A stretch of 64,000 nucleotides of DNA from Chryseobacterium sp. (GTDB taxonomy: Bacteria; Bacteroidota; Bacteroidia; Flavobacteriales; Weeksellaceae), in NCBI GenBank assembly GCA_031277615.1, contig JAITMC010000034.1, forward strand, positions 247,179 through 311,178, read 5' to 3'. Below, in pieces: positions 8,972 through 18,269 of the stretch. How positions within the stretch are numbered: position 1 is the first letter of the stretch; each line of letters starts with the position of its first letter. The notes beneath the pieces were generated by a model, which saw only the letters and a program-made list of their open reading frames with translations, was not told the origin of the DNA and did no database searches. The position numbers and the translations under genes are program-made.

Positions 8972-9901
8972 ATGAAAATTCTCCTGCTGGATAAAAATCA
9001 TCCGCTTATTACCGAACAGCTTCTGGCTAAAAATTTTATTTTAGAGGAAGATTTTACGTCTTCATACGCTGAGGTTTGCGATAAAATTGAGCAATACGAC
9101 GGAGTAATTATCAGGAGCCGTATTCCGTTAGACAAAAACTTTCTGGAGAAAGCTAAAAACCTGAAATTTATTGCGAGAGTAGGTGCCGGGATGGAAAATA
9201 TCGATATTCCCGCAGCGGACAAGTTTGGTATTCAGCTCATCAACTCACCGGAAGGAAACAGGGATTCCGTGGCAGAACATGTCGTGGGAATGCTGCTGAT
9301 TCTGATGAACCGCCTGTTCATTGCTTCTCAGGAGGTGAAAAACGGGATCTGGAAACGTGAAGAAAACAGAGGAGATGAATTGCTGGGAAAAACAGTAGGG
9401 CTTATCGGATACGGAAACATGGGAAAAGCTACGGCAAAAAGATTGTCAGGTTTTGGCTGCAAAGTGATTTTTCATGATATTCTTCCCGGTCTTTCTGATG
9501 GCTTCGCGGAGCAGGTAAGCCTGGAAGAGCTTCAGCAGTCAGCAGATGTGGTAAGTCTGCATATTCCGCTCACTTCAGAAACCCATTATCTGGTGAATGA
9601 AAACTTTATTTCCGGAATGAAAAAAGACTTTTATTTCGTGAATACTGCAAGAGGTAAAAATGTAGAAACTAAAAGTTTAGTTAATGGCCTGAAATCCGGA
9701 AAAGTAAAAGGAGCCTGCCTTGATGTTCTGGAATATGAAAAGTCCTCCTTCGAGCATCTGGAAACCGAAAATGAAGACCTCAGATACCTTCTGGAATCTG
9801 AAAAAGCAATTGTTACTCCTCATATTGCAGGATGGACGCATCAGAGTAAAGAAAAGCTGGCTCAGTTTATCGTAGACAAGATTATTGCCGGATATTGTTA
9901 G
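8972..9901 (+). CDS. D-isomer-specific 2-hydroxyacid dehydrogenase (SerA-like)
   Basis: A 309-residue NAD-dependent dehydrogenase with the split catalytic domain and a Rossmann domain bearing GLIGYGNMGKA (about 142-152). The catalytic Arg lies in NTARG (about 226-230), Glu about 30 residues later, and His in VTPHIAGWT near residue 285. It resembles phosphoglycerate dehydrogenase without the ACT domain. It is a single gene, with no serC or serB neighbour, so its actual substrate (3-phosphoglycerate or another 2-hydroxyacid) cannot be decided. The 178-bp spacer upstream has no clear signal. Confidence 0.82.
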   Translation: MKILLLDKNHPLITEQLLAKNFILEEDFTSSYAEVCDKIEQYDGVIIRSRIPLDKNFLEKAKNLKFIARVGAGMENIDIPAADKFGIQLINSPEGNRDSVAEHVVGMLLILMNRLFIASQEVKNGIWKREENRGDELLGKTVGLIGYGNMGKATAKRLSGFGCKVIFHDILPGLSDGFAEQVSLEELQQSADVVSLHIPLTSETHYLVNENFISGMKKDFYFVNTARGKNVETKSLVNGLKSGKVKGACLDVLEYEKSSFEHLETENEDLRYLLESEKAIVTPHIAGWTHQSKEKLAQFIVDKIIAGYC

Positions 9902-10030
9902 TGGAAGGACTTTGTGAATTAACCGCCTTTGTGCTTTCATCAGTCACAGTGTTAAATTATTCATAATATCACCTTCATATCCAACTTTTATTTTACAGTT
10001 TTATTAAATTGCCGCTCATTTTTGAATCTC

Positions 10031-11293
10031 ATGAAGACGCGCAATTTTATTCTCATTTTAACTGTTTTTTTATCCCTGTTCTCCTGCAAAAAAAAGCCTG
10101 AATCCAAAGAAGTTTCAGCAGAAAGTACAACCAATCTGCCCAACTACGGAAATGTGGATCTGAAAAATGTTTTCACCAAAGAAGACGGTGAACTGGGTGA
10201 TAAAAAACTGTTGGTAGGTTATATCGATCAGTATTATAAAAAAATCTGGGAAGGGGGAGACCTGAGCGGAGGAATTCTGGTTGCCAAAGGAGATGAAATC
10301 CTGTATGAGAACTATCGCGGCTTCGGAAGAGAAGGAAACCAGATGCCTATCGGTAAAAATACACCGCTGCATGTAGCTTCCGTTTCCAAAACATTAACGG
10401 CAATGGCCGTGATGAAGCTGGTAGAAGCCGGTAAAATCAAACTTACCGATCATCTGACCCAGTATTTTCCCGGGTTCCCTTATCCAAATGTGACGGTACA
10501 AACCCTTTTGGACCAAAGAAGCGGGCTTCCGAAGTACGAATATTTTATCACCAAGATACAGCCGGCTCCTGCGGAACTTTCAAAAACATTCCTTACCAAT
10601 CAGGATATCCTGAATATGATGATCAAATACAAGCCTGATATGGCAAGAGATACCGATACCGGTTTTATGTACTGTAACACCAATTTTGCCATGCTCGCTC
10701 TTCTTGTTGAAAAAGTAACGGATACTCCATTCCCTCAGGCAATGAAGGAAATGGTCTTTACCCCGTTAAAAATGGATAACAGCTTCATTTTCCAGGAAAA
10801 AGATATTCCTACAGCCTCACAGTCTTTCTATTACGGAGCCAACCGCCTTTACCCTTTAGATCGTCTGGATCTTATTTATGGGGATAAAAATGTCTACACC
10901 ACGCCAAGGGACCTTTACAACTTCTCAAAAGCCATGTATTCCAAAGACTTTCTGAAGCCGGAGCTGATGCAGATGGTCTTTACTCCTTACAGCAACGAAA
11001 AAGCGGGAATGAACAATTACGGGCTCGGTTTCAGGATGAAGATTTTTGACAATGGAGAAAAGCTTACCTATCACAACGGATGGTGGCACGGAACCAATTC
11101 CGTATTCGCTCACCTGCTGAAATCAAAAGTTACGATTGTGGCAATTGGAAATAAATATTCCAACAAAGTGTATACAGCTCTTGCATTGTCCGGATTATTC
11201 GAGGATTTCCCGGTTCAGAAAGACAAGCTTCACAGTGTGATGAATGATAATAAAGATACTTTAGAGGCCGGACATGAAGTTTATGGAGAATAA
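10031..11293 (+). CDS. Serine hydrolase lipoprotein, beta-lactamase/class C PBP family
   Basis: The 420-residue protein starts with a lipoprotein signal (lipobox ending in LFSC, Cys about 20). A serine beta-lactamase-like domain follows: SxxK in SVSKTLTAMAV (nucleophile Ser), the Tyr motif in YCNTNFAML, and a late HNGWWHGT in place of KTG, as in esterase- or peptidase-like members. It should be a periplasmic or outer-membrane-anchored hydrolase; substrate unknown. I placed the start at ATG 10031 rather than an upstream TTG, because the signal peptide then begins MKTRNF. Confidence 0.82.
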   Translation: MKTRNFILILTVFLSLFSCKKKPESKEVSAESTTNLPNYGNVDLKNVFTKEDGELGDKKLLVGYIDQYYKKIWEGGDLSGGILVAKGDEILYENYRGFGREGNQMPIGKNTPLHVASVSKTLTAMAVMKLVEAGKIKLTDHLTQYFPGFPYPNVTVQTLLDQRSGLPKYEYFITKIQPAPAELSKTFLTNQDILNMMIKYKPDMARDTDTGFMYCNTNFAMLALLVEKVTDTPFPQAMKEMVFTPLKMDNSFIFQEKDIPTASQSFYYGANRLYPLDRLDLIYGDKNVYTTPRDLYNFSKAMYSKDFLKPELMQMVFTPYSNEKAGMNNYGLGFRMKIFDNGEKLTYHNGWWHGTNSVFAHLLKSKVTIVAIGNKYSNKVYTALALSGLFEDFPVQKDKLHSVMNDNKDTLEAGHEVYGE

Positions 11294-11318
11294 TGTTTAA
11301 TTTTGCTTAAATATATTC

Positions 11319-13088
11319 ATGAAAAGACTTCTTCTTTTATTCGTTATCTGTATTCTTGCATTTTCCTGTGCAAGAGTAGGATCACCTGTCGGAGGACCTA
11401 AAGACAGCCTGGCACCGAAATTTTTAAGCTCAAACATCGATACTACCAGAGTTAATGTAAAAAGAGATATCCGTGAACTGCGGCTGGATTTTGATGAGTA
11501 TATCAGTCTGAAAGATATCAACAAAAACCTGATCATCTCTCCGCCCATCAAAAATATAAAACGGATCCTTCCTTCCAATATTGCCAATAAATTTATACTG
11601 ATCCAATGGGAAGATACGCTGCAGGCCAATACAACCTATAATTTCAACTTCGGAAACGCTATTACGGACAATAACGAAGGCAATATTCTGAGGTATTTCA
11701 ATTTTGCATTTTCTACAGGTGAAAAACTGGATGATCTGTATGTGAGCGGAGAAATAAGTGATGCCACAACCATCAAAAAGAAAACCGGAACCAATGAAAA
11801 CAAGCAGGTGGTAGGGCTTTATCAGGTAAAAGATACCATCAATTACAAACAGAAGCCTTATTATATTACCAAAGTGGATGATGACGGATATTATGAGCTC
11901 AACTATCTTTCACCGGGGAAATATAAGATCATTGCTTTTGACGATGAAAACGGAAATTCTGTATATGATCCCGGAAAAGAAAAAATAGGCTTTCAGAAAG
12001 ATCCTATCGATATCGAAAAATCAATTTCCGGTCTGAATTTAAAAATATATCCATCCAGGAAGCCATTGAAATATCAGGAAATGAAAGAAGTTCCGGGAGG
12101 TATTTTAATGACTTTTGAAGGGAATCCGGATGAAGTGAAGGTTCTTTCCGTCAATGAGAAGTTACAGGATATCAGGGTGACACACCGTCCGAAATCAGAT
12201 TCTGTGCGGATCTGGTTCGATGCTGAAAAAAGCGGGGTGGGGCAGACCGTAACAGAAAATCTTAAGTTCAGTTATGACAACGGGGTCAAGCAGGACACTG
12301 TTTCCGTATTCTATAAATACAACAAGAAAAATGTGATGGATGTGGAAAATGATAATCCCGGCGGAGGTTCTCTGGCTCCGAATTCAGATTTTAAAATCAG
12401 ATCCACCTATATTATCGATAAGATTAATCCGGAAAAATGGGTTCTGAAAAGTGACAGTCTTACAACACAGGAATTTACCGCAGAAATTTCCCCTACAAAT
12501 CCATATCAGATTTTGGTTCATTCAGACTTTGTGAGCGGAAAGAAATACCAGCTTACAATTCCTAAAGAAACGGTATCTTCTTTCTATGCCAAAAACTTCC
12601 AGTCCAAACGATTCGATTTTGAAGTCGATAAAGTGGAGAACTTCGGTAAGCTTGAGTTTATTTTAACGAATGCACCAACAACCAACTACTGGTTTCAGCT
12701 TCTGGATGCTTCCGAAAAGGTGGTTTATTCAAAATATACCAAAGGAGACAAAATCAAATTTGATATCCTGAAACCCGAGGAATATATTGTAAGAATACTG
12801 GTAGACAATAACGAAAACAAATATTGGGATGAAGCCGATTTCACTACCGAAACCTTTGCTGAAGATTCCTATATCTATTATAAAAAGGCAATTATAAGAG
12901 CTTTATGGGATACCCGCGAAGAATGGGACCTGAAAGATACCAGAACTCTTGATAATCCGAAAGGAACGGTTCCTGCTCCTGCACAGGCACCGATCCTTCC
13001 TTCTGAAGAGATTCAGAAAGAAACAGTAAAAAAAGAAGTGAATAAAGAACTGAAGTCTGACAATGCAGTCCTTACTCCTGTGAAATAA
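11319..13088 (+). CDS. Ig-like domain lipoprotein (Big_5 type)
   Basis: A 589-residue lipoprotein: signal peptide with the lipobox at AFSCARVGSPVGGPKDS, then a bacterial Ig-like (Big_5) domain at about 30-130 with the characteristic DFDEYI and IQWEDTLQANTTYNFNFG. Further beta-rich domains follow, including a carboxypeptidase-regulatory-like stretch (YYELNYLSPGKYKIIAFDD). This architecture is widespread in Flavobacteriia with no proven function; an envelope structural role is only inferred. It starts 25 bp after the serine hydrolase and ends 4 bp before the heme-binding gene, so the three may form one transcript. Confidence 0.8.
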   Translation: MKRLLLLFVICILAFSCARVGSPVGGPKDSLAPKFLSSNIDTTRVNVKRDIRELRLDFDEYISLKDINKNLIISPPIKNIKRILPSNIANKFILIQWEDTLQANTTYNFNFGNAITDNNEGNILRYFNFAFSTGEKLDDLYVSGEISDATTIKKKTGTNENKQVVGLYQVKDTINYKQKPYYITKVDDDGYYELNYLSPGKYKIIAFDDENGNSVYDPGKEKIGFQKDPIDIEKSISGLNLKIYPSRKPLKYQEMKEVPGGILMTFEGNPDEVKVLSVNEKLQDIRVTHRPKSDSVRIWFDAEKSGVGQTVTENLKFSYDNGVKQDTVSVFYKYNKKNVMDVENDNPGGGSLAPNSDFKIRSTYIIDKINPEKWVLKSDSLTTQEFTAEISPTNPYQILVHSDFVSGKKYQLTIPKETVSSFYAKNFQSKRFDFEVDKVENFGKLEFILTNAPTTNYWFQLLDASEKVVYSKYTKGDKIKFDILKPEEYIVRILVDNNENKYWDEADFTTETFAEDSYIYYKKAIIRALWDTREEWDLKDTRTLDNPKGTVPAPAQAPILPSEEIQKETVKKEVNKELKSDNAVLTPVK

Positions 13089-13092
13089 GAAT

Positions 13093-13551
13093 ATGAAGAC
13101 GGTAAAAAAAGTAATATTTTGGTCGCTGGTTGCTTTTACCATGATCCAGTTTATTCCGGTGGATAAAACCAATAAACCGGTGGATGCTAAAGTGAATTTC
13201 GTAGAGGCCGGGAAAGCTCCTGAGAAAGTCAGAACATTGCTGAAAGGAGCCTGTTATGACTGTCATTCCAATGAAACAGTATATCCGAAATACGCTTATA
13301 TTGCGCCGGTCTCATGGTCCATAAAAAGTCACATCAATGAAGGGCGGGAACATCTTAATTTTTCTGTCTGGGGGACTTATAATAAGGATCTGAAAGAAAG
13401 TATGCTCAATAAATCCATCCAGACCATTCAGAGCAAAACAATGCCGATGCCGGGCTATATTGTATATCACAAAGAAGCCAATCTTACAGAAGCTGAAAGA
13501 TCGTTACTGATTCACTACTTCGAAGAAATGCTGAAGTCAAAAACCTATTGA
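13093..13551 (+). CDS. Heme-binding domain protein (single c-type heme motif)
   Basis: A 152-residue protein with an N-terminal signal or anchor helix (about residues 5-20) and the Haem_bd-type core: CYDCHSNETVYPKYAYIAPVS near residue 54, then a tryptophan-containing helix and MPMPGY, whose Met may be the distal ligand. CxxCH is the covalent heme c attachment site. The family is taken to be periplasmic cytochrome-like proteins, though the redox partner is unknown. It sits 4 bp after the Ig-like lipoprotein gene. Confidence 0.85.
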   Translation: MKTVKKVIFWSLVAFTMIQFIPVDKTNKPVDAKVNFVEAGKAPEKVRTLLKGACYDCHSNETVYPKYAYIAPVSWSIKSHINEGREHLNFSVWGTYNKDLKESMLNKSIQTIQSKTMPMPGYIVYHKEANLTEAERSLLIHYFEEMLKSKTY

Positions 13552-13755
13552 TTCAGTCACTGCAGTCATGTTGAAACTGTACAGGCAAGCCAGATACCTG
13601 TCAATAAGAAAATGAACCTGATCAGCGAGAAAATAAGCGGTCACAAATATCTGTGCAATCTGAGAGAGCTGTGTCAAATAATAACACTACGTTTTTAATT
13701 ATGGGATAAGATACCTCATTGGTATTCCCAAAAATGAATTTCTCCTGTTTAATCC

Positions 13756-13820
13756 AAAAAAACTCCCGCAGATTTCACCAATCAGGTCTTCATCTGCCTG
13801 ACTGGTGAAATCTGCGGGAG
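13756..13820 (-). terminator. Strong terminator after the Nudix gene
   Basis: The 24-bp arms at 13763-13786 and 13797-13820 enclose a 10-nt loop. The single imperfection is A-C read as plus-strand RNA but G-U read as minus-strand RNA, and the minus strand continues into T7 at 13762-13756. It therefore serves the minus-strand gene ending at 13835. The rest of the 13552-13834 spacer shows nothing else recognisable. Confidence 0.88.
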
Positions 13821-13834
13821 CATATGTACAAAAA

Positions 13835-14347
13835 TTATTTCTTTAAATAGCTCTCAAAAAATCTTTTCTGAGAATCGAAAGCAATATCATCAATATCCAG
13901 CTGATCCACATGAATCCAGATGGCTTCTGAAATTTCTGACAGTTCAAGATTAACCTCAAACTTCTCTGCAACATGATATTCATAAAAGAGATCAATCGTG
14001 TTATAATCAATTTCTTTGTACTGATAGATGTTGGGAAGACTGTTTACATACTTTAATTTTGAAATATCCACATCAAGCTGAAGCTCTTCAAAAAGTTCCC
14101 TGCGACAGGTTTCTTCCGCACTTTCTTTCGGATCTACAAAACCGCCTGCCAGATCAAGTTTTCCTTTTTTGGGATCCCTGTTTCTGCGGGTAAGATAAAC
14201 TTCGTCACCACATCGGATCACAACAGCTACAGCGCCTGCAACATTGTTGTAGAGGGTGAAACCACATTCGGGACAGCTCCATTTTTTTTCACCATCCCAG
14301 TGAAGTGATTCTCTGCCACAGCTTGGGCAGTATTTCAGTAATTTCAT
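13835..14347 (-). CDS. Nudix hydrolase with N-terminal zinc ribbon (NudC-like)
   Basis: The 170-residue protein has a four-Cys zinc ribbon (CPSC at 8-11 and CPEC near 25-28). A Nudix domain follows with the box GGFVDPKESAEETCRRELFEEL (G-x5-E-x7-REL-x-EEL) at about 89-110. It should hydrolyse a nucleoside diphosphate linked to another moiety. The ribbon-plus-Nudix layout recalls NADH pyrophosphatases, but the NudC-specific SQPWPFPxS motif is absent, so the substrate stays open. It begins 40 bp after xerD on the same strand. Confidence 0.87.
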   Translation of the reverse strand: MKLLKYCPSCGRESLHWDGEKKWSCPECGFTLYNNVAGAVAVVIRCGDEVYLTRRNRDPKKGKLDLAGGFVDPKESAEETCRRELFEELQLDVDISKLKYVNSLPNIYQYKEIDYNTIDLFYEYHVAEKFEVNLELSEISEAIWIHVDQLDIDDIAFDSQKRFFESYLKK

Positions 14348-14387
14348 CTGTTATAATTATTTTTCAAAGATCAGATGGAGCCTTACT

Positions 14388-15302
14388 TTATTGAGTAATA
14401 TTAATGTTTCTCGGGTGATAGCTGAGGATAACATCCCGCAGTTCCTCCGTTTTCAGGTGAGTATAGATCTCCGTTGTGGTAATACTGGAATGACCCAGCA
14501 TTTCCTGGATATAACGCAGATCTGCACCGTTCTGAAGCAAATGGGTGGCAAAAGAATGTCTGAAGGTATGCGGAGATATTTTCTTGCTTACCCCGGCCTT
14601 GTCTGTAAGTTCCTTGATGATCAGAAATACGATCACCCTGGACATAGACGTACCGCGGCTGTTCAGAAACAGCGTGTCTTCATACTTTTTGTTGATTTTG
14701 CTTTTGGAACGGACCTCTTTAATATAAGTCTCAAGAAGTTCAGCAGTATAATCGGCTAAAGGAACAAAGCGTGTTTTATTACCCTTTCCGTTTACTTTAA
14801 TATACTGTTCTTTGAAGTTGATATTCGATATTTTAAGATCGATCAGCTCAGATACACGGAGCCCACATCCATAAAGTACTTCTATGATGCAGTGATTTCT
14901 CTTCCCAAGATCCGTATCTACCTCAATGGCTGCAATAATTTTATTGATATCCGGCAGGCTTAAGGTATCCGGTAAATATAATCCAAGCTTAGGACCTTCA
15001 AGAAGTGCCGCAGGATTGTCTTCCCTGTACTCATCTTCAAGCAGAAACTTGAAGAAAGCTTTTATGGAAGAGATCCATCTGGCTTGAGATCTTTCACTGA
15101 ATTTTTGTTTGGAAAGATTGAAAATATACTCCTGTAAATTTTCATAACCTATAGAATCTGGGCCGACGTTTGCCAGATCTTCTACAGCGTAGTCTTTTAG
15201 TTTTTTGATGTCTCGAATATAGGCGTCGAGCGTGTTTTCTGAAAAATTTCTTTCAAAACGAAGAAATATTTCAAAATCTTTGATCTTTTCATCCCAAGTC
15301 AT
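14388..15302 (-). CDS. xerD: Tyrosine recombinase XerD-like
   Basis: A 304-residue tyrosine recombinase: an N-terminal SAM-like core-binding domain (about 5-90), then the catalytic domain with Arg in GCGLRVSELI, Lys in NGKGNKTRFVP, HTFRHSFATHLL, the histidine in LGHSSITTTEIYTH and Tyr at the end of that motif. It resembles housekeeping XerC/XerD that resolve chromosome dimers at dif, rather than a mobile-element integrase. No element surrounds it; neighbours are dCMP deaminase and Nudix. XerC versus XerD is not certain from reading alone. Confidence 0.88.
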   Translation of the reverse strand: MTWDEKIKDFEIFLRFERNFSENTLDAYIRDIKKLKDYAVEDLANVGPDSIGYENLQEYIFNLSKQKFSERSQARWISSIKAFFKFLLEDEYREDNPAALLEGPKLGLYLPDTLSLPDINKIIAAIEVDTDLGKRNHCIIEVLYGCGLRVSELIDLKISNINFKEQYIKVNGKGNKTRFVPLADYTAELLETYIKEVRSKSKINKKYEDTLFLNSRGTSMSRVIVFLIIKELTDKAGVSKKISPHTFRHSFATHLLQNGADLRYIQEMLGHSSITTTEIYTHLKTEELRDVILSYHPRNINITQ

Positions 15303-15308
15303 TTGTGC

Positions 15309-15731
15309 TTATTTTTTTAGTTCACAGTCCGATATTTGTTCTATTTCAATATTATGGTTTCTTAAGAACGATATCCCGTCGTCGTCCGAATATTCATTAA
15401 TATACACCAGTCTTGTAATTCCTGCCTGCAGAATCAGTTTGCTGCATTCTTTGCAGGGTGAAAGCGTTAAATATAACGTTGCCCCTTTAGCAGACTGAGT
15501 GGAAGCGGCCAGCTTTAATATGGCATTGGCTTCCGCATGAAGTACATACCAGTGTGTTTTTCCTTCTTCATTTTCACAGCAGTTTTCGAATCCCGAAGGA
15601 GTCCCGTTGTAACCATCTGAAATAATCATCCTATCTTTTACGATAAGAGCTCCTACCTGTTTTCTCTTACAGTAGGATAATTTTGCCCATTCCTGAGCCA
15701 TTTTTAGATAAGCTTTGTCAAACTTATTCAT
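15309..15731 (-). CDS. dCMP deaminase / ComEB-type cytidine deaminase
   Basis: A 140-residue zinc-dependent deaminase with HAEANAIL (zinc His and catalytic Glu, about 65-72) and SPCKECSKLILQAGI (two zinc Cys, about 92-100). It converts dCMP to dUMP for thymidylate synthesis. Its stop lies 6 bp before the xerD start, indicating co-transcription. Confidence 0.88.
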   Translation of the reverse strand: MNKFDKAYLKMAQEWAKLSYCKRKQVGALIVKDRMIISDGYNGTPSGFENCCENEEGKTHWYVLHAEANAILKLAASTQSAKGATLYLTLSPCKECSKLILQAGITRLVYINEYSDDDGISFLRNHNIEIEQISDCELKK

Positions 15732-15776
15732 ACCGCAGCATTAGTTTTTTTCGAAATAATTTGGATTAAAAATCTT

Positions 15777-16544
15777 TTAGAAGTTAGGCTTTCTCTTTTC
15801 AAGGAAAGCGGTTACTCCTTCTTTCTTATCTGCCATATCAAAAAGCTCTCCGAAAGATTTGATTTCAGTTTCAAAGCCTTTATCCGTGTCAGATAAGTTT
15901 ACGGCCTGGATGGCCTTGGATATTGCCATAGGTGAGTTATGGGCAATGATTCCTGCTAATTCTTTTGTTTTGGTTAATAATTCCTGGATAGGGTATACTT
16001 CATTTACCAGTCCGATCTCTTTTGCTTTGGCAGCAGGGATCATCTTGGCAGAGAAGATCATTTCGTTGGCAATACCTTTTCCGACAAGCTTTGGAAGCCT
16101 TTGAGTTCCTCCGTACCCAGGAATCAATCCTAAAGTTACTTCCGGAAGCCCTAATCTGGCATTCTCCGATGCATATCTGATATGGCACGCCATAGCAAGC
16201 TCTAAACCTCCTCCTAATGCAAAACCGTTTACGGCTGCAATAACGGGTTTAGATAGAGTTTCGATCTTGTTGAACAGGGTATTTTGCCCGTTTCTGGCCA
16301 ATTCTTCGGCTTTTTCCTGTCCAAAATCACTGAATTCCTTAATGTCAGCTCCGGCAACAAATGATTTCTCTCCGCTTCCTGTCAGAATAATTACTCTACA
16401 GTCATTGTCTGCGTTAAGTTCGTCCATTGCTGAACTGATTTCCTGAATCGTTTTTGCGTTTAAAGCATTCAGGCTTTCAGGTCTGTTTATGGTGATAACA
16501 GCTAGTTTGTCTTCTTTTTCTAATAATATATTATCGTAACTCAT
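15777..16544 (-). CDS. Enoyl-CoA hydratase/isomerase family protein
   Basis: A 255-residue crotonase. The CoA/oxyanion-hole segment AGADIKEF (about 61-68), the GFALGGGLELAMACH segment with the first catalytic Glu, and GLPEVTLGLIPGYGGTQRL with the second are all present. It would hydrate 2-enoyl-CoA in fatty-acid or amino-acid degradation. No other beta-oxidation gene is adjacent. I placed the start at ATG 16544 (MSYDNILLEK), because the ten residues of the longer frame do not look like family sequence. Confidence 0.85.
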   Translation of the reverse strand: MSYDNILLEKEDKLAVITINRPESLNALNAKTIQEISSAMDELNADNDCRVIILTGSGEKSFVAGADIKEFSDFGQEKAEELARNGQNTLFNKIETLSKPVIAAVNGFALGGGLELAMACHIRYASENARLGLPEVTLGLIPGYGGTQRLPKLVGKGIANEMIFSAKMIPAAKAKEIGLVNEVYPIQELLTKTKELAGIIAHNSPMAISKAIQAVNLSDTDKGFETEIKSFGELFDMADKKEGVTAFLEKRKPNF

Positions 16545-16590
16545 TTTTCCACTTTGAAATATTATTTTCTGCAAATTATGAATTTTTTAC

Positions 16591-16626
16591 AAAAAAAAGG
16601 AAAAAATGTTAGTTTTTTTTCCTTTT
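16591..16626 (-). terminator. AT-rich terminator after katA
   Basis: AAAAGGAAAAAA and its complement TTTTTTCCTTTT (roughly 16597-16626) fold around TGTTAG. The minus strand continues in T residues toward 16591. It lies 24 bp past the catalase stop and ahead of the enoyl-CoA hydratase start. Confidence 0.55.
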
Positions 16627-16649
16627 AATTGATTTATCTTTCAAAATAC

Positions 16650-18137
16650 TTATTTGGAATGATTCATCATATTTGCATCAATATTGATGTTTAGCTGTGA
16701 TGCCACTTTCATGCCAAGCTCAATATTGGTCCTGAAAAAGTGACATAACTGGCGGTTGATAATCTCCTCTCTCTTAGGTCCGCTGATGCCCTTCATGCTT
16801 CCTACAATATTGCTGATCAGGCTGGCTCTGTCTTCAGGGTTCATAGCTTTTGTATACAGAAGTCCCGGTTGGGTATAATGGTCGGCATCGTTGTCGTTTC
16901 TGTTGTAATGGGCAACATGGGCACTGTCCAGTTCATATTCGTAGCTCTTGTAAGCGGGGTCCGGTTTAAGGTCATCAAAACTGTTCGGATGGTAATTCGG
17001 TTGATCCTGATAATGGCTTGAATCTGCCATAAATCCGTCCCGCTGGTAATTATTTACTGCAAAAGGACAGCGGTTTACTTCCAGCTGATGAGCATTGACG
17101 CCTACTCTGTAACGGTGCGCGTCAGGATAGGAGAATAATCTTCCCTGAAGCATTTTATCCGGTGAAAAGCTGATCCCGTCGATCAGGCTGCTGGGTGAAA
17201 ATGTAGATTGCTCTACGTGAGCAAAATAATTAACAGGAACCTCGTTCAGCTCCATTTCACCAACTTCAATCAATGGGAAATCATCATGGGACCATACTTT
17301 GGTAACGTCGAAAGGATTCCATCTGAAATCTTTAGCTTGCTCTTCTGTCATCACCTGAATATACATCGTCCATTTTGGAAACTCACCGTTTTCAATGGCA
17401 TTGCAAAGATCTTCCTGTGCAAAATCAGGATTCTCTCCGGCCATTTTTACAGCTTCTTCATCCGTGAAGTTTTTAATTCCCTGCTTGGTTTTAAAATGGA
17501 ATTTTACCCAGACTCTTTCATTCTGGCTGTTGATCATCGAGAACGTATGCGATCCGAAACCATGCATATGTCTGTAGCCATAGGGAGTCCCCCTGTCAGA
17601 CATTAAAATAAGCACCTGGTGCAGCGATTCTGGGTTCAGGCTCCAGAAATCCCACATCATCGTAGCGCTTTTCAGGTTCGTTTTCGGAACTCTTTTCTGG
17701 GTGTGGATAAAATCCGGAAATTTTTTAGCATCCTTAATAAAAAATACAGGGGTATTATTTCCTACAAGATCCCAGTTGCCATCTTCCGTATAAAATTTCA
17801 GCGCAAAACCTCTTGGGTCTCTGGCGGTATCTGCACTTCCTTTTTCACCTCCAACAGTAGAAAAACGCGCAAACATCCTGCATGAGTTTCCTACTTTTGA
17901 AAACAGTTTAGCTCTGGTGTATTGGCTGATATCGTGAGTTACCGTAAATGTTCCGTAGGCACCGCTTCCTTTGGCATGTACAATTCTTTCAGGGATTCTT
18001 TCCCTAACGAAATGCGCAAGATTTTCCTGCAGGATAAAGTCCTGAAGAAGGACAGGACCTCTTGGACCTACCGTCTGAGAGTCCTGATGTTCAAAATAAG
18101 GAGCGCCATTGCTTAGCGTTAATTTTTTAGAATCCAT
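16650..18137 (-). CDS. katA: Catalase (monofunctional heme catalase)
   Basis: A 495-residue small-subunit clade catalase that disproportionates hydrogen peroxide in the cytoplasm. Catalytic His is in RIVHAKGSGAYG (about 50-60), Asn in LVGNNTPVFF, and the proximal heme Tyr in RLFSYPDAHRYRVG. The length fits the 480-500 residue class. It is transcribed divergently from oxyR, and a LysR box overlaps its promoter, so peroxide induction through OxyR is likely. Confidence 0.96.
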   Translation of the reverse strand: MDSKKLTLSNGAPYFEHQDSQTVGPRGPVLLQDFILQENLAHFVRERIPERIVHAKGSGAYGTFTVTHDISQYTRAKLFSKVGNSCRMFARFSTVGGEKGSADTARDPRGFALKFYTEDGNWDLVGNNTPVFFIKDAKKFPDFIHTQKRVPKTNLKSATMMWDFWSLNPESLHQVLILMSDRGTPYGYRHMHGFGSHTFSMINSQNERVWVKFHFKTKQGIKNFTDEEAVKMAGENPDFAQEDLCNAIENGEFPKWTMYIQVMTEEQAKDFRWNPFDVTKVWSHDDFPLIEVGEMELNEVPVNYFAHVEQSTFSPSSLIDGISFSPDKMLQGRLFSYPDAHRYRVGVNAHQLEVNRCPFAVNNYQRDGFMADSSHYQDQPNYHPNSFDDLKPDPAYKSYEYELDSAHVAHYNRNDNDADHYTQPGLLYTKAMNPEDRASLISNIVGSMKGISGPKREEIINRQLCHFFRTNIELGMKVASQLNINIDANMMNHSK

Positions 18138-18199
18138 ATAATTATGATTTGTATGATTGTTTTCCCTTGTATGCTGTCATATACACACGTATTAAATAT

Positions 18200-18234
18200 C
18201 AAATTTACTTGAATTTTTGATTGCTGATAGCAAA
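18200..18234 (-). promoter_or_regulatory. katA promoter
   Basis: Read on the minus strand, TAAATTTG (18207 to 18200) forms the -7 element and TTTG (18234 to 18231) the -33 element, with a 23-nt gap. The start would be near 18193, giving a leader of about 55 nt. Confidence 0.55.
18221..18233. promoter_or_regulatory. LysR-type operator (probable OxyR box)
   Basis: TTGCTGATAGCAA is a dyad with 5-bp arms and matches T-N11-A, the LysR-regulator core. It overlaps the katA -33 element and lies 8 bp from the oxyR -7 element, so one bound regulator could affect both genes. Confidence 0.5.
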
Positions 18235-18241
18235 AACATCA

Positions 18242-18249
18242 TATCTTTG
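18242..18249 (+). promoter_or_regulatory. oxyR promoter -7 element
   Basis: TATCTTTG matches TAnnTTTG exactly. A TTTG lies at 18216-18219, 22 nt upstream. The start would be near 18256 and the ATG is at 18270, so the leader is very short. Confidence 0.55.
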
Positions 18250-18269
18250 TAATAGATAATATTAATCAG

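Noticed and set aside
14388-15302. Tyrosine recombinase as integrase of a mobile element
   Set aside because: Housekeeping Xer-type sequence, next to dCMP deaminase, with no attachment repeats or cargo.
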